A DNA stretch of 64,000 bases from Roseibium aestuarii (GCF_008477545.1 NZ_VORA01000005.1:1-64000); one strand, 5' to 3'. Shown: positions 37,816-46,802, counted from the stretch's first letter. Program-made: numbers and translations. Notes: a model not told the origin generated them from the sequence alone.

Positions 37816-39612
37816 ATGGCTGACTATTATTCCATTCTGAAACGGACGATCGAGTCGCTGCCGGAGAACACGGGCGCTGCCCGACGCAGCGTCTACAGCC
37901 GTGCGCGCAATGCGATCGTCAACCAGCTCAAGAGTTACGAACCGGCTCTCTCGCCCTCCGAGATCACGGCTGAACAGCTGCGTCTGGAAGAGGCGATCCG
38001 CAAGGTTGAAGCCGAAGCCGCCCGTGCGACCCTTGGCCTTTCCGCCCGTCCCGCGCCCGCAGGGTCGGCCGGTGCGTCTGCCACCCCGGCGCCTGCTGCT
38101 CCCGCTCCTTCCGCGCCCGCTGCGTCCCCTGCTGCTGCGGCGCCGTCTCCTTCCGCTTCTGCCGCTCCGGCGAGTGCCTCCGCCGGTCTGACGACCCCGC
38201 CGAGCGAGCCGGCTGCCGCCCCGGCCGACCCGCGCGCGACCCGCGCGTCCACCCTCGAGACACCCCGCAGCGAACCGTCCTTCGGCGCCAGCCGTCAGGA
38301 GCCGAACCTGGGGGCACGGCCCACGGCCGCAGATGCCGCGCCCTCCGTTTCGACCGCAAGGTCGGAGCCCAGCTGGTCGTCCGCACAGGATGACGAGGAC
38401 CTGGATCAGGACAGCGGTCTGGATGACGGCCCCGAGACTGACTGGGACGGCGAGGACAATACGGATTACGAGACCACCGCCCCTGCGGTACCGGTGGCCG
38501 CGCCGCGCAAGTCCAAGCGCGACCGGCGTGGCGAGCGGGCTTCCGACCGGCTGTCCGGCGGCCGGGGCAAGTCCGGCGGGGCCTCCTTCGGTCTGATCGG
38601 GCTTCTGGTCCTGATCGTGCTCGGCGCGGGCGGTGTGCTCTATTCCCAGAAGGACATGGTGGCTGCGATGTTCGGGGGTGGCGAAGAGGTCGGCCCGATC
38701 GTTGTCGACACGGCGCCGGTTGCCGGCACTGCCGAACCGGAGGCGCCGAGCGACGAGACGCCGGCGGATGCCGCCGACAGCGCCAAGATCGAGGATCGTC
38801 TTCTGGACGAGAGCGGTCAGCCGGCGGTTGCTGCCGATGCGAGGTCCGTGACGACCCAGCCCATCGTTCCGGGCCAGGGCACCAGCATGTCCACGACCAT
38901 TCCGAGCCTGCCCCTGACGGAAGAGCAGGGACAGGACGGCGCGGCCCTGGATGAGGCGGCCCCCGATGATCTCGGCGCCCTTGCGACCGCATCCGATGCG
39001 GAGACCGCGCCGGTGCAGCCCGTGGAACCGGGCAATGCCGCCTCCGTGGTGCCCACGGAGACTGCGGGAGAAAGCCAGCGCTCGATCCTCTATGAAGAGG
39101 GTGACGTGAACAATGGCGCGGGCACGGCCTCCCAGGGCAATGTGGTCTGGGCGCTGGACACGGACACGAGCCTCGAAGGCAAGGCCTACAAGGTTCTGAC
39201 CGCGAAGGTCGATATCCCCGACCGGAACGTCACCGTCTCCATGCGCATCAAGCCGAATGACGACAGTTCCCTTCCCGCCAGCCATCTGGTCGAGCTGAAA
39301 TACGAGTTCCCGAAGGACTTCCCGGCGGGCGACGTGGTCAACGTGCCGGGCCTTGTGATGAAGCCGACCGAAGAGGCGCGTGGCGATGCGCTCGTCGGTG
39401 CCTCGGTGAAGGTCTCGCCGGGCTATTTCTGGATCGCCCTGTCGAGCATCGACAGCGAGCGGGATCGCAACCTTGCCCTTCTGCGCGAACGGGCCTGGAT
39501 CGACATTCCCATGCTCTATGAAAACGGCAAGCGCGGCATCCTCACCCTCGAGAAGGGGGCTGCGGGCACCGATGCGGTCAATCAGGCCATTTCCGCCTGG
39601 ACGGGGCAGTAG
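37816..39612 (+). CDS. Large single-pass membrane protein with Pro/Ala-rich and acidic linkers
   Basis: I do not recognise a named domain. The 598 residues comprise an N-terminal helical part (1-75), a Pro/Ala/Ser-rich stretch (about 76-160), an acidic stretch rich in Asp (about 195-220), a basic segment, one membrane helix (about 256-276, GLIGLLVLIVLGAGGVLY), another low-complexity region, and a folded, beta-rich C-terminal domain (about 425-598) beginning RSILYEEGDVNN. The topology suggests a cytoplasmic N-terminus and periplasmic C-terminal domain. It stands alone between purA and a terminator. Confidence 0.8.
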   Translation: MADYYSILKRTIESLPENTGAARRSVYSRARNAIVNQLKSYEPALSPSEITAEQLRLEEAIRKVEAEAARATLGLSARPAPAGSAGASATPAPAAPAPSAPAASPAAAAPSPSASAAPASASAGLTTPPSEPAAAPADPRATRASTLETPRSEPSFGASRQEPNLGARPTAADAAPSVSTARSEPSWSSAQDDEDLDQDSGLDDGPETDWDGEDNTDYETTAPAVPVAAPRKSKRDRRGERASDRLSGGRGKSGGASFGLIGLLVLIVLGAGGVLYSQKDMVAAMFGGGEEVGPIVVDTAPVAGTAEPEAPSDETPADAADSAKIEDRLLDESGQPAVAADARSVTTQPIVPGQGTSMSTTIPSLPLTEEQGQDGAALDEAAPDDLGALATASDAETAPVQPVEPGNAASVVPTETAGESQRSILYEEGDVNNGAGTASQGNVVWALDTDTSLEGKAYKVLTAKVDIPDRNVTVSMRIKPNDDSSLPASHLVELKYEFPKDFPAGDVVNVPGLVMKPTEEARGDALVGASVKVSPGYFWIALSSIDSERDRNLALLRERAWIDIPMLYENGKRGILTLEKGAAGTDAVNQAISAWTGQ

Positions 39613-39642
39613 GCCGGACCAGCCGGTGCATTCGGAAGTTTG

Positions 39643-39674
39643 AAAGGGGCGGTGCCGTGTGCGCCGCCCTTTTT
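39643..39674 (+). terminator. Terminator of the 598-residue membrane-protein gene
   Basis: A 10-bp stem with one wobble (39643-39652 with 39664-39673) forms an A-rich/T-rich terminator 30 bases after the stop. Confidence 0.75.
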
Positions 39675-39790
39675 CGTTCGAGCGTCCCGTCACGGCCCCG
39701 GTCACGGCCCCGGTCACGGCGTGGGGGCAGTGCGTCGCGCGGTCGGGCGGGGGTTGCCTTTTGGCTTCCGCTCGGGCAATGTCCGACCCG

Positions 39791-39880
39791 GTCCGAGGGG
39801 TGTTCCGCTGCGGCGGGGCTGAGATGGCGCAAGCCGAACCCTTAGAACCTGATCCGGGTCATGCCGGCGAAGGGACGGAA
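39791..39880 (+). promoter_or_regulatory. TPP riboswitch (THI element)
   Basis: Contains the diagnostic CTGAGA (39819-39824) and, further on, ACCCTT, GAACCTGATC and GGTCATGCCGGCGAAGGGA. P1 can close as TCCG (39792-39795) with CGGA (39876-39879). It binds thiamine pyrophosphate and lies upstream of a thiamine-precursor uptake pair. About 200 bases separate it from the first gene. Confidence 0.95.
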
Positions 39881-39957
39881 ACCTTAGCCTCTTCCCGGAT
39901 CTCCAGTGTCAAAGCCAGCGGTTGCCTTGCGGCCCGCGGGGACGGGAGATCCTTTCA

Positions 39958-40088
39958 TGCTGGTTCGCCAGTTCAGACGGCCTGTGGCCGTGCCTTGCCT
40001 TCATTGTGCCCGCCTCCCGCAGGGGCGCAGCCGGCCCGCGCTCTTGCGCTCGACCCTCGTGCGACGTCGCGACGGGGTGCCGACATGA
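39958..40088 (+). CDS. Possible short leader ORF between TPP riboswitch and transporter
   Basis: This 43-codon frame has GGGAG 8-12 bases before its ATG, and its stop overlaps the permease start by 4 bases (ATGA). The product is arginine-rich (MLVRQFRRPVAVP...), with no family similarity seen. It could couple translation to the permease, or it may be chance in GC-rich DNA. Confidence 0.3.
40055..40077 (+). promoter_or_regulatory. Possible SD-sequestering hairpin before the permease gene
   Basis: CCTCGT (40055-40060) can pair with ACGGGG (40072-40077, one G-U pair), with an inner GCG/CGC stem (40061-40063 with 40068-40070). The paired GGGG is the only ribosome-binding-like sequence before the ATG at 40085, so this may be the riboswitch expression platform. 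Inference. Confidence 0.35.
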
Positions 40089-40840
40089 AGCATCTTCTTG
40101 TCCGCCTTGGTCGTTTCGCCCTCGGGCTTGGGCTGTTCGTCGCGCTCTGGGACGGCATCGTGCGTCTCTTCGCGTTGCCGCCCTTCATGCTGCCGTCACC
40201 GGCAAGGGTTCTGAGCGCCTTCGCGCAGCGGTGGGACTTCCTGCTGCACCATGCGGCACTGACCCTGGGCGAGACGCTGCTCGGCTTCGTCTTCGGCGTT
40301 GCAGCCGGGATCGTCGTGGCTCTGCTTCTCTGGGTCTCGCCTCTGGTGCGCCGGGGGCTTCTGCCTGCTATTCTTGTCACTCAGGCGCTGCCGGTCTTCG
40401 CCATCGCCCCTATTCTCGTGCTGTGGCTGGGGTTTGGTCTTGCCTCCAAGATCGTCATGGCCGTGCTGGTGATCTTCTTCGCCGTGACCTCGGCCTTTTA
40501 TGACGGGTTGACGCGCATGGACGCGGGGCTGGTCGATCTGGCCCGGCTCTATCGGGTCTCCCGCTTCACCGAGCTGCGTCTGTTCCGCCTGCCCGCCGCT
40601 CTGCCGGCGCTGGCTTCCGGTATCCGGATTGCCGCCGTCTTCGCCCCCATCGGCGCCATTGTCGGCGAGTGGGTCGGCGCCAAGGGCGGGCTCGCCTTCA
40701 TCATGCTTCAGAGCAACGCGCGGATGCAGACGGACGTGATGTTCGCCGCCCTGATCCTGCTGGCCCTGATGGTTCTTGTCCTGCGCGCCGTGGTCGACCG
40801 CTCGACCCGCCGCCTCGTTCACTGGCAGGCGGAGACCTGA
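40085..40840 (+). CDS. thiX: ABC transporter permease, thiamine-precursor uptake
   Basis: The 251-residue protein has about six membrane helices and the BPD-type permease EAA-like loop (SAFYDGLTRMDAGLVDLARLY). It is closest in type to the TauC/SsuC/ThiX group. Because it follows a TPP riboswitch and precedes an NMT1-like binding protein, uptake of a pyrimidine (HMP-like) precursor or its derivative (formylaminopyrimidine in ThiXYZ) is likely. The ATPase gene expected in a ThiXYZ operon is not found next to it. Confidence 0.85.
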   Translation: MKHLLVRLGRFALGLGLFVALWDGIVRLFALPPFMLPSPARVLSAFAQRWDFLLHHAALTLGETLLGFVFGVAAGIVVALLLWVSPLVRRGLLPAILVTQALPVFAIAPILVLWLGFGLASKIVMAVLVIFFAVTSAFYDGLTRMDAGLVDLARLYRVSRFTELRLFRLPAALPALASGIRIAAVFAPIGAIVGEWVGAKGGLAFIMLQSNARMQTDVMFAALILLALMVLVLRAVVDRSTRRLVHWQAET

Positions 40841-40866
40841 CCTGCCACGTCCCTAGGAGGAAACCC

Positions 40867-41820
40867 ATGAAACTTCTGAAATCCCTGACCCTTGCGGCCG
40901 GGCTTCTGGTGGCCGGACTGCCGCTTGCCGGCACGGCTCAGGCCAATGAAAAGCTGACCGTCCTGCTCGACTGGTTCGTCAACCCGGACCATGCCCCGCT
41001 GGTCACCGCCGTCGCCAAGGGCTTCTTCGCGGCCGAAGGGCTGGATGTGGAGCTGGTGGAGCCGGCCGATCCGGCCATGCCGCCGAAGCTGCTTGCCGCC
41101 GGACAGGGCGACATTGCCGTGTCCTATCAGCAGACCCTCAATGCCCAGATCGAGGAAGGTCTGCCGGTCGTGCGCATCGGCACGCTGGTCGCCACGCCGC
41201 TCAACAGCCTGATCGTCCTGAAGGATGGTCCGGTGAAGGAACTTCCCGACCTGAAGGGCAAGAAGATCGGCTTCTCCGTCTCCGGCTTCGAGGATGCCAT
41301 GCTGGGCGCCATGCTGAAGAAGGCCGGATTGACCCTGGATGACGTGGAGCTCATCAACGTCAACTTCGCCCTGTCGCCGGCGCTGCTCTCCGGTCAGGTG
41401 GATGCGGTCATCGGCGGCTATCGCAATTTCGAACTGACCCAGCTCGAGCTGGAAGGTCATGCGGGCCTTGCGTTCTATCCGGAGGAAAACGGCGTGCCTG
41501 TCTATGACGAGCTGATCTATCTGGCCCACAAGGACAAGCTGGACGATCCGCGCCTGCCGAAGTTCCTGGCGGCCATCGAGGCAGCGACCATCTATCTGAC
41601 CAATCATCCGGATGCGGCCTGGGACGCCTTTGTGGAGACCTATCCGAACCTCAAGGACGAGCTCAACGAGCGCGCCTGGGCCGACACGCTGCCGCGCTTT
41701 GCCAAGAGCCCGGCGGCACTCGACAAGGGCCGCTACGAGCGCTTCGCCGATTTCCTGCTGGAAGCGGGTCTGATCAAGACCGCCGTTCCGGTCGAGACCT
41801 ACGCGACCACGCTGCGCTGA
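40867..41820 (+). CDS. thiY: ABC transporter substrate-binding protein, NMT1/THI5-like
   Basis: The protein has 317 residues with a signal peptide (1-26, ending TAQA) and the NMT1/THI5-like fold: VLLDWFVNPDHAPLVTAVAKGFF, KLLAAGQGDIAVSYQQT and a two-lobe layout. The WxxNxxH arrangement in LDWFVNPDH is typical of HMP/formyl-aminopyrimidine binders. AGGAGGAAA precedes the ATG. It lies 26 bases after the permease gene and ends at a terminator. Confidence 0.9.
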   Translation: MKLLKSLTLAAGLLVAGLPLAGTAQANEKLTVLLDWFVNPDHAPLVTAVAKGFFAAEGLDVELVEPADPAMPPKLLAAGQGDIAVSYQQTLNAQIEEGLPVVRIGTLVATPLNSLIVLKDGPVKELPDLKGKKIGFSVSGFEDAMLGAMLKKAGLTLDDVELINVNFALSPALLSGQVDAVIGGYRNFELTQLELEGHAGLAFYPEENGVPVYDELIYLAHKDKLDDPRLPKFLAAIEAATIYLTNHPDAAWDAFVETYPNLKDELNERAWADTLPRFAKSPAALDKGRYERFADFLLEAGLIKTAVPVETYATTLR

Positions 41821-41852
41821 CGGCTCACCGATTCCAGGCGACAGGACTTTCG

Positions 41853-41888
41853 AGGCGGGGCGACCGGACGGGTTGCCCCGCCTCTTTT
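41853..41888 (+). terminator. Intrinsic terminator of the thiXY operon
   Basis: A 9-bp perfect stem (41853-41861 with 41875-41883) is followed by CTTTTG. It closes the operon without an ATPase gene. Confidence 0.85.
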
Positions 41889-41892
41889 GTCT

Positions 41893-44178
41893 TCAGGTTT
41901 CGGCGAGAGGGGCAAGCGCCGGGGATCGGTCGACGTCGGTCGTGGCAAAGGCGCGGGCGAACTGGCCGTAGAAGCCCGTCAGCCGCTCGGGTGCCAGGGT
42001 CCGGCAGGTGTCGAGATGCGCGCGGGCATCCTCGGCGCGGCCTTCGCGCCAGGCGTCGATCATGGCCTGATGGGTATGGGACAACTCCTGGAAGGGAGGC
42101 TGGGCGGCGAGGGTCTCGTCGCCGATCAGCGCGAAGAGGCGGACGGGCTCGCTCTTGCCTTTCAGCGGGATCTCGCGGGCTTCCAGATAGGCGAAGTCGG
42201 GCACGGCGTCTCGGGTGGCGGCGGAGACGAGCAGGTCGGCGCCCGCCTCCTTGCAGCTGGATTCGATGCGCGAGGCCACATTCACCGCATCGCCGATGAC
42301 CGAATAGTTGAAGCGCTGGTCCGAGCCCATGTTGCCGACACAGGCCTCGCCGGTGTTGATGCCGATGCCGATCTGCACGCTCTGGACCTTGAAACCCCGG
42401 GCGCGGAAACCGAAGCCGTCGTCCCGGTTCAGGGCGTCGAGCCGTTCCAGCATGGCCAGACCCGCGCGGCAGGCGAGACGCGGATGATCGGTCTGGAGCA
42501 GCGGCGCGTTCCAGAAGGCCATGATGCTGTCGCCGATATACTTGTCGATGGTGCCGTCCTTGCTCAGGATTACGTCCGAGAGGGGCGAGAGCAGGGTGTT
42601 GAGGAAGCTGACCAGTTCCTGCGGCGTGAGCTGCTCGGAAATGGGCGTGAAGCCGCGCACGTCCATGAAGAGGATGGTCATGTCGCGCAGGTCGCCGCCC
42701 AGCACCAGCTGCTCCGGCGAGCTCTCCAGCTGGTTGACCAGATGGGGCGACAGATACTGGCCGAAGGCCTGCCGGACGAAGCGTTTCTCCCGCTCGGTGA
42801 TCACGTAGAGAATGGCGGTGGCCGTGGCAAAGACCAGGAAGGCGGCGATGTTCGGATAGACCGGGTCGATCAGCAGCCCTTCCTCGAAGAAGAGCAGGGC
42901 CGAGCCGCCCATGAGGAGCGTGGCGATGGCGGCGCCGAGCAGGGCGGTGCCGATGGAGCCGAGGGCCGGAAAGGCGAAGATGACCAGCGACCCGACGACG
43001 AAGGTGACGAGGGTTTCCGCCCCATCCGCCCAGTCGGGGCGGCTGATGTAGACCTCTTGCAGGATCTGCTCCAGCGCCTGGGCATGGATCGAGACGCCGG
43101 GAACCACCTGACCGAGGGCCGTGGCGCGAATGTCGAGAAGACCGACCGCGGAGGTTCCGACCAGCACGATTTGCCCCTCGACCCAGGGGCGCACCTGATC
43201 GCGCAAGGCAGGATCGAAGAGATGGCGTGCGGAGAGATAGCGCTCCGGGCGGTCCGTGTCGTAGCGGACCCAGAACTCCCCATCCGCCGTGGTGGGCACT
43301 TCATAGGCGCCGATCTTCACGGCGGTGACGGCGTCGGCGCCGCTGTCCACCTGTCCCGAGGCCCCGGTGGAGCGAACGATGATGCTGCTCGCGCCCTGGG
43401 CCACACGCAGGGTTTCGGCCGCGAGGCTCGGATAGAGCCTTTCCCCGTCCGAAAGGATCAGCGGAATACGCCGCACGATGCCGCGCGTGTCGGCAGAAGA
43501 CAGGGACACACTGCCGGTGCCGCTGGCCCGGGCTTCCAGCATGTCGAGGGCGGGGAGAAGGGCGGGCTCCGGCTTCAGGAAGGTGACCGGATCGGTGCCC
43601 GCATGGGCGAAGGAGGCCTTGGGCTGCGGCGCGCGGCCCGTCGCCTTGCCGACGGTGGCGAAGCCCAGCACCACCGGGGCTTCGGCGATGGCCTCTGCAA
43701 AGGCGGCATCATTGTCGGCAAGCGACGAGAGGGTGCCGATGATGAACTCCTCGTGCACCTTGTTCTCGAACTGAATGGTCTTGGCGATATTGGGGGGCGA
43801 GGAGCGGTCGGGCTCGGAGAAGATCACGTCAAAGGCGATGGCCGCCGCCCCCAGCTCGTTGAGGATCCGCGTCATTTCCGCCAGGCGCGTGCGCGGCCAG
43901 GGCCACTGGCCGAAGGCGTTGAGGGTTTCCTCGTCGATGTCGACGATGCGTACCGGCGGATCGCCATAGTCGCGCGGGGCGAGACGCTGGTAGCTGTCGA
44001 AGGTCAGCTCGCGAACGGAGGCGAGGAATTCCGGATCGGCGGCGCGCAGCAGGGTGAGGACGGTCAGGAGCGTCACCGAGGTGACGGCAATCAGCGCCCG
44101 TTTCGACAGGATGTGTTTCCAGACCGCAGCCATGCCCTTCAAGGCCCCTTCCATCCCGTCGCGGGTCGCGTCGTCCAT
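41893..44178 (-). CDS. CHASE2-domain adenylate/guanylate cyclase
   Basis: The 761 residues comprise a first membrane helix (about 27-46), a periplasmic CHASE2 sensor domain (about 50-400), three membrane helices (about 402-475) and a class III nucleotide cyclase domain (about 510-700) with TILFMDVRGFT (metal Asp), DGTIDKYIGDSIMAFWNAP and GDAVNVASRIE. It makes cAMP (or cGMP) in response to an unknown extracytoplasmic signal. CHASE2-cyclases are common in Hyphomicrobiales. It is convergent with thiXY. Confidence 0.93.
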   Translation of the reverse strand: MDDATRDGMEGALKGMAAVWKHILSKRALIAVTSVTLLTVLTLLRAADPEFLASVRELTFDSYQRLAPRDYGDPPVRIVDIDEETLNAFGQWPWPRTRLAEMTRILNELGAAAIAFDVIFSEPDRSSPPNIAKTIQFENKVHEEFIIGTLSSLADNDAAFAEAIAEAPVVLGFATVGKATGRAPQPKASFAHAGTDPVTFLKPEPALLPALDMLEARASGTGSVSLSSADTRGIVRRIPLILSDGERLYPSLAAETLRVAQGASSIIVRSTGASGQVDSGADAVTAVKIGAYEVPTTADGEFWVRYDTDRPERYLSARHLFDPALRDQVRPWVEGQIVLVGTSAVGLLDIRATALGQVVPGVSIHAQALEQILQEVYISRPDWADGAETLVTFVVGSLVIFAFPALGSIGTALLGAAIATLLMGGSALLFFEEGLLIDPVYPNIAAFLVFATATAILYVITEREKRFVRQAFGQYLSPHLVNQLESSPEQLVLGGDLRDMTILFMDVRGFTPISEQLTPQELVSFLNTLLSPLSDVILSKDGTIDKYIGDSIMAFWNAPLLQTDHPRLACRAGLAMLERLDALNRDDGFGFRARGFKVQSVQIGIGINTGEACVGNMGSDQRFNYSVIGDAVNVASRIESSCKEAGADLLVSAATRDAVPDFAYLEAREIPLKGKSEPVRLFALIGDETLAAQPPFQELSHTHQAMIDAWREGRAEDARAHLDTCRTLAPERLTGFYGQFARAFATTDVDRSPALAPLAET

Positions 44179-44282
44179 GCGGGCGACAGGGTAGGGGGCC
44201 GGTGACGGGCTTGCAAGGCCGGGGCTGTCGAGGGGGCGGCTCCCATTGCGACAGATTTCCGGACGGGGAGACGGAAACAGAA

Positions 44283-44312
44283 GACCCCGCAGCGGGGTTG
44301 TGCTGCGGGGTC
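44283..44312 (-). terminator. Intrinsic terminator of rpoH
   Basis: A perfect 11-bp stem (44283-44293 with 44302-44312) is followed by TTCTGTTTCC on the minus strand, about 40 bases past the rpoH stop. Confidence 0.75.
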
Positions 44313-44350
44313 GTCAAGGACTCGTTTTTTGGGAAGTTCGCGCCCGGCGA

Positions 44351-45235
44351 TCAGGCCGGGCTTGCGCCCATTTCGCGGGCGCTGGATTGAACCGCCTTCT
44401 GCACCTTCTCGAAGGCGCGGACCTCGATCTGGCGCACGCGCTCGCGGCTGACGCCGAATTCGCCGGAGAGGTCCTCAAGCGTCATCGGGTCTTCAGAGAG
44501 GCGGCGCGCCTCAAAGATGCGGCGTTCGCGCTCGTTCAGAACATCCATGGCGCTGGCCAGCATCTGGCGGCGCATGTCCAGCTCTTCCTGGTTGGCGAGC
44601 AGTTCTTCCTGGCTGTCATTTTCGTCGACGAGCCAGTCCTGCCACTCGCCCGCATCCGCTTCGGCGCGGATCGGGGCGTTGAGGCTCGCATCCCCGCCCA
44701 GACGGCGGTTCATCGAGATGACTTCCTCTTCGCTCACCCCGAGCTTGGTGGCGATTTCCCGCACCTGGTCCGGCTTCAGATCGCCCTCTTCCAGCGCCTG
44801 AATCTTGCCCTTGAGGCGGCGCAGGTTGAAGAAGAGGCGCTTCTGATTGGCGGTGGTGCCCATCTTCACGAGGGACCACGAGCGCAGGATGTATTCCTGA
44901 ATGGCGGCCTTGATCCACCACATGGCATAGGTTGCCAGGCGGAAGCCTTTGTCGGGCTCGAAGCGCTTGACGGCCTGCATCAGGCCGACGTTGCCTTCGG
45001 ACACGACCTCGCCGATGGGCAGGCCATAGCCGCGATAGCCCATGGCGATCTTCGCCACGAGACGGAGGTGGGAAGTCACGAGCTTCTCGGCAGCTTCCGG
45101 ATCGTCATGCTCCTTGTAGCGCTTGGCGAGCATGTACTCTTCCTGCGGCTGGAGCATGGGAAACTTGCGGATCTCGTCAAGATAGCGGCTGAGCCCACCC
45201 TCGCCGGCTACCAGTGTCGGTACGTTCTGGGCCAT
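44351..45235 (-). CDS. rpoH: RNA polymerase heat-shock sigma factor (sigma-32)
   Basis: The 294-residue sigma factor has region 2 (LVTSHLRLVAKIAMGYRGYGLPIGEVVSEGNVGLM...YAMWWIKAAIQEYILRSWSLVK), the RpoH box QKRLFFNLRR and region 4 (LSGEFGVSRERVRQIEVRAFEKV). It directs transcription of chaperone and protease genes. FtsH, which degrades sigma-32 in E. coli, is also encoded in this window. Upstream (45371-45378) a TTATATTA on the minus strand is a candidate -10, inside a CGAACCCC/GGGGTTCG dyad. Confidence 0.95.
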   Translation of the reverse strand: MAQNVPTLVAGEGGLSRYLDEIRKFPMLQPQEEYMLAKRYKEHDDPEAAEKLVTSHLRLVAKIAMGYRGYGLPIGEVVSEGNVGLMQAVKRFEPDKGFRLATYAMWWIKAAIQEYILRSWSLVKMGTTANQKRLFFNLRRLKGKIQALEEGDLKPDQVREIATKLGVSEEEVISMNRRLGGDASLNAPIRAEADAGEWQDWLVDENDSQEELLANQEELDMRRQMLASAMDVLNERERRIFEARRLSEDPMTLEDLSGEFGVSRERVRQIEVRAFEKVQKAVQSSAREMGASPA

Positions 45236-45421
45236 GAAATGCGCCCCCTTTCACCCGAATGAATTCGTTTGCTCCTTGTCGGAGAGATCCGCCCTGTCGG
45301 CACGGATCCCGTCCGGTTTGCGAGGCAAACGCAAGACACTCGCGGCCGTTCCTCACGGCCCGCGAACCCCTAATATAAGTGCCCTAGCGCAAATTGCAGG
45401 GGTTCGGGCCGATCACGCGGT

Positions 45422-46447
45422 CTAAAATTTTCGTAATGTCTCGAGAAGTTCCGCGAAATCAGCGGGATAATCGCTCTCGAAGCGCATGGTCTCACCGGTG
45501 GCCGGATGCTCGAAGGCGAGCAGCCCCGCATGGAGCGCCTGACGGGAGAAGCCGGCGACCGTGGATTTCAGCGGTTCATCCAGACGGTTGACCTTGGTCT
45601 TGTAGCCCGCGCCATAATCGTCGTCGCCGATCAGCGGATGCCCGATATGGGCCATGTGAACGCGGATCTGGTGGGTGCGTCCGGTTTCCAGGCGGCATTC
45701 TATCAGGGAGGCCAGCGGCGGTTCGTCCTCAGGGCCGTAACGCTCCTTCACCTGCCAGTGGGTGATGGCGTGGCGGCCGCTGGTCTTGACGACGGCGATC
45801 TTCAGACGGTTGGCATTGGAGCGGGCCAGGTTGGCGTCGATGGTGCCCTTCAGGCTCGCCGGCGCACCCCAGACGAGGGCGGAATAAGCCCGTTCCAGCG
45901 GGCCGGTCCGGCCGTGGTCGGCGAACTGGGCGGAAAGGCCCTGATGGGCGAGGTCGGTCTTGGCGACCACCAGCAGGCCGCTGGTGTCCTTGTCGATGCG
46001 GTGCACGATGCCCGGGCGCTTGACCCCGCCGATGCCGGCCAGGCTGTCGCCGCAATGGTGCAGCAGCGCGTTGACCAGGGTGCCGGTCCAGTTGCCGGCG
46101 CCCGGATGGACGACGAGACCGGCAGGCTTGTCGACGACGATCAGATGCTCGTCCTCGTAGACCACGGTGATCGGAATGTCCTCGGGCTGGGGATCGGCGT
46201 CCTCGGGCTCGGGCAGGACGAGAACCAGCTCGTCCCCTTCGTTGACCCGGTATTTGGCCTCAACTATCTTGCCGCCATTCACGGTCACTTCGCCGGCCTT
46301 GATCAGGGCCTGGACCCGATTTCGGCTGATGGTGTCGAGCTGGCCGGCCAGAACGGCATCGAGCCGCTTGCCGGCATCGTCCGCAGCAACCTTGTAAGCG
46401 AAGTCCGACAGCTCCTCGCCGCGGTCTTCTGGAGACATCTCGTTCAT
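45422..46447 (-). CDS. rluD: 23S rRNA pseudouridine synthase RluD-type
   Basis: The 341-residue protein has an S4-like N-terminal domain (RLDAVLAGQLDTISRNRVQALIKAGEVTVNG) and the RluA-family catalytic motif HRIDKDTSGLLVVAKT, with the catalytic Asp in RIDKDT. It modifies uridines of helix 69 in 23S rRNA (by family). The start codon at 46447 overlaps that of the divergent gene on the other strand; an alternative ATG is at 46438. Confidence 0.92.
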   Translation of the reverse strand: MNEMSPEDRGEELSDFAYKVAADDAGKRLDAVLAGQLDTISRNRVQALIKAGEVTVNGGKIVEAKYRVNEGDELVLVLPEPEDADPQPEDIPITVVYEDEHLIVVDKPAGLVVHPGAGNWTGTLVNALLHHCGDSLAGIGGVKRPGIVHRIDKDTSGLLVVAKTDLAHQGLSAQFADHGRTGPLERAYSALVWGAPASLKGTIDANLARSNANRLKIAVVKTSGRHAITHWQVKERYGPEDEPPLASLIECRLETGRTHQIRVHMAHIGHPLIGDDDYGAGYKTKVNRLDEPLKSTVAGFSRQALHAGLLAFEHPATGETMRFESDYPADFAELLETLRKF

Positions 46448-46802
46448 GACACAACCTGATTTCAATGGCCAGCAGGCGGACGACGCGCCGCTTGATCCGG
46501 CGACCCTGCGCATTCAGACCAAGCTGAAACGGCTGCTTGCCGGATCGTCCCTGGTGATGTTCGCGGGTTTCATCGCCGTCTTCGCAGCAATCTTCTACAA
46601 GATCAATGCCGCTGACGACAGTGCCTCGCGCGATGCCATTGCATCCACCATTTCCCTTGGCGGTGCGGGCCAGGTGCTTCAGGTCTCCCTGAGCGAGGGA
46701 CGGCTGGTGCTTCTCGTCGAGGACGAAGGCAGCCGGATGATCGTCTATGCGGATCCGTCGAGCGGCGAGGTTCTCGGCAAGACCCGGTTCCTCAACCGTT
46801 AA
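46446..46802 (+). CDS. Small membrane protein, DUF6476-like
   Basis: The 118-residue protein has a polar N-terminus, a single membrane helix (about 35-53, LVMFAGFIAVFAAIFY) and a small periplasmic domain (about 70-118). Homologues typically lie divergent from rluD in Hyphomicrobiales; the DUF name is from memory and tentative. Its ATG shares bases with the rluD start (CATG). It ends overlapping the GFA gene's stop by 4 bases. Confidence 0.7.
   Translation: MTQPDFNGQQADDAPLDPATLRIQTKLKRLLAGSSLVMFAGFIAVFAAIFYKINAADDSASRDAIASTISLGGAGQVLQVSLSEGRLVLLVEDEGSRMIVYADPSSGEVLGKTRFLNR

Noticed and set aside
38040-38230. Low-complexity DNA in the 598-residue gene as a tandem repeat
   Set aside because: It is Pro/Ala/Ser codons without a fixed period.
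41887-44205. A 772-codon plus-strand frame
   Set aside because: Antisense to the CHASE2 cyclase, whose sensor and catalytic motifs are unambiguous.
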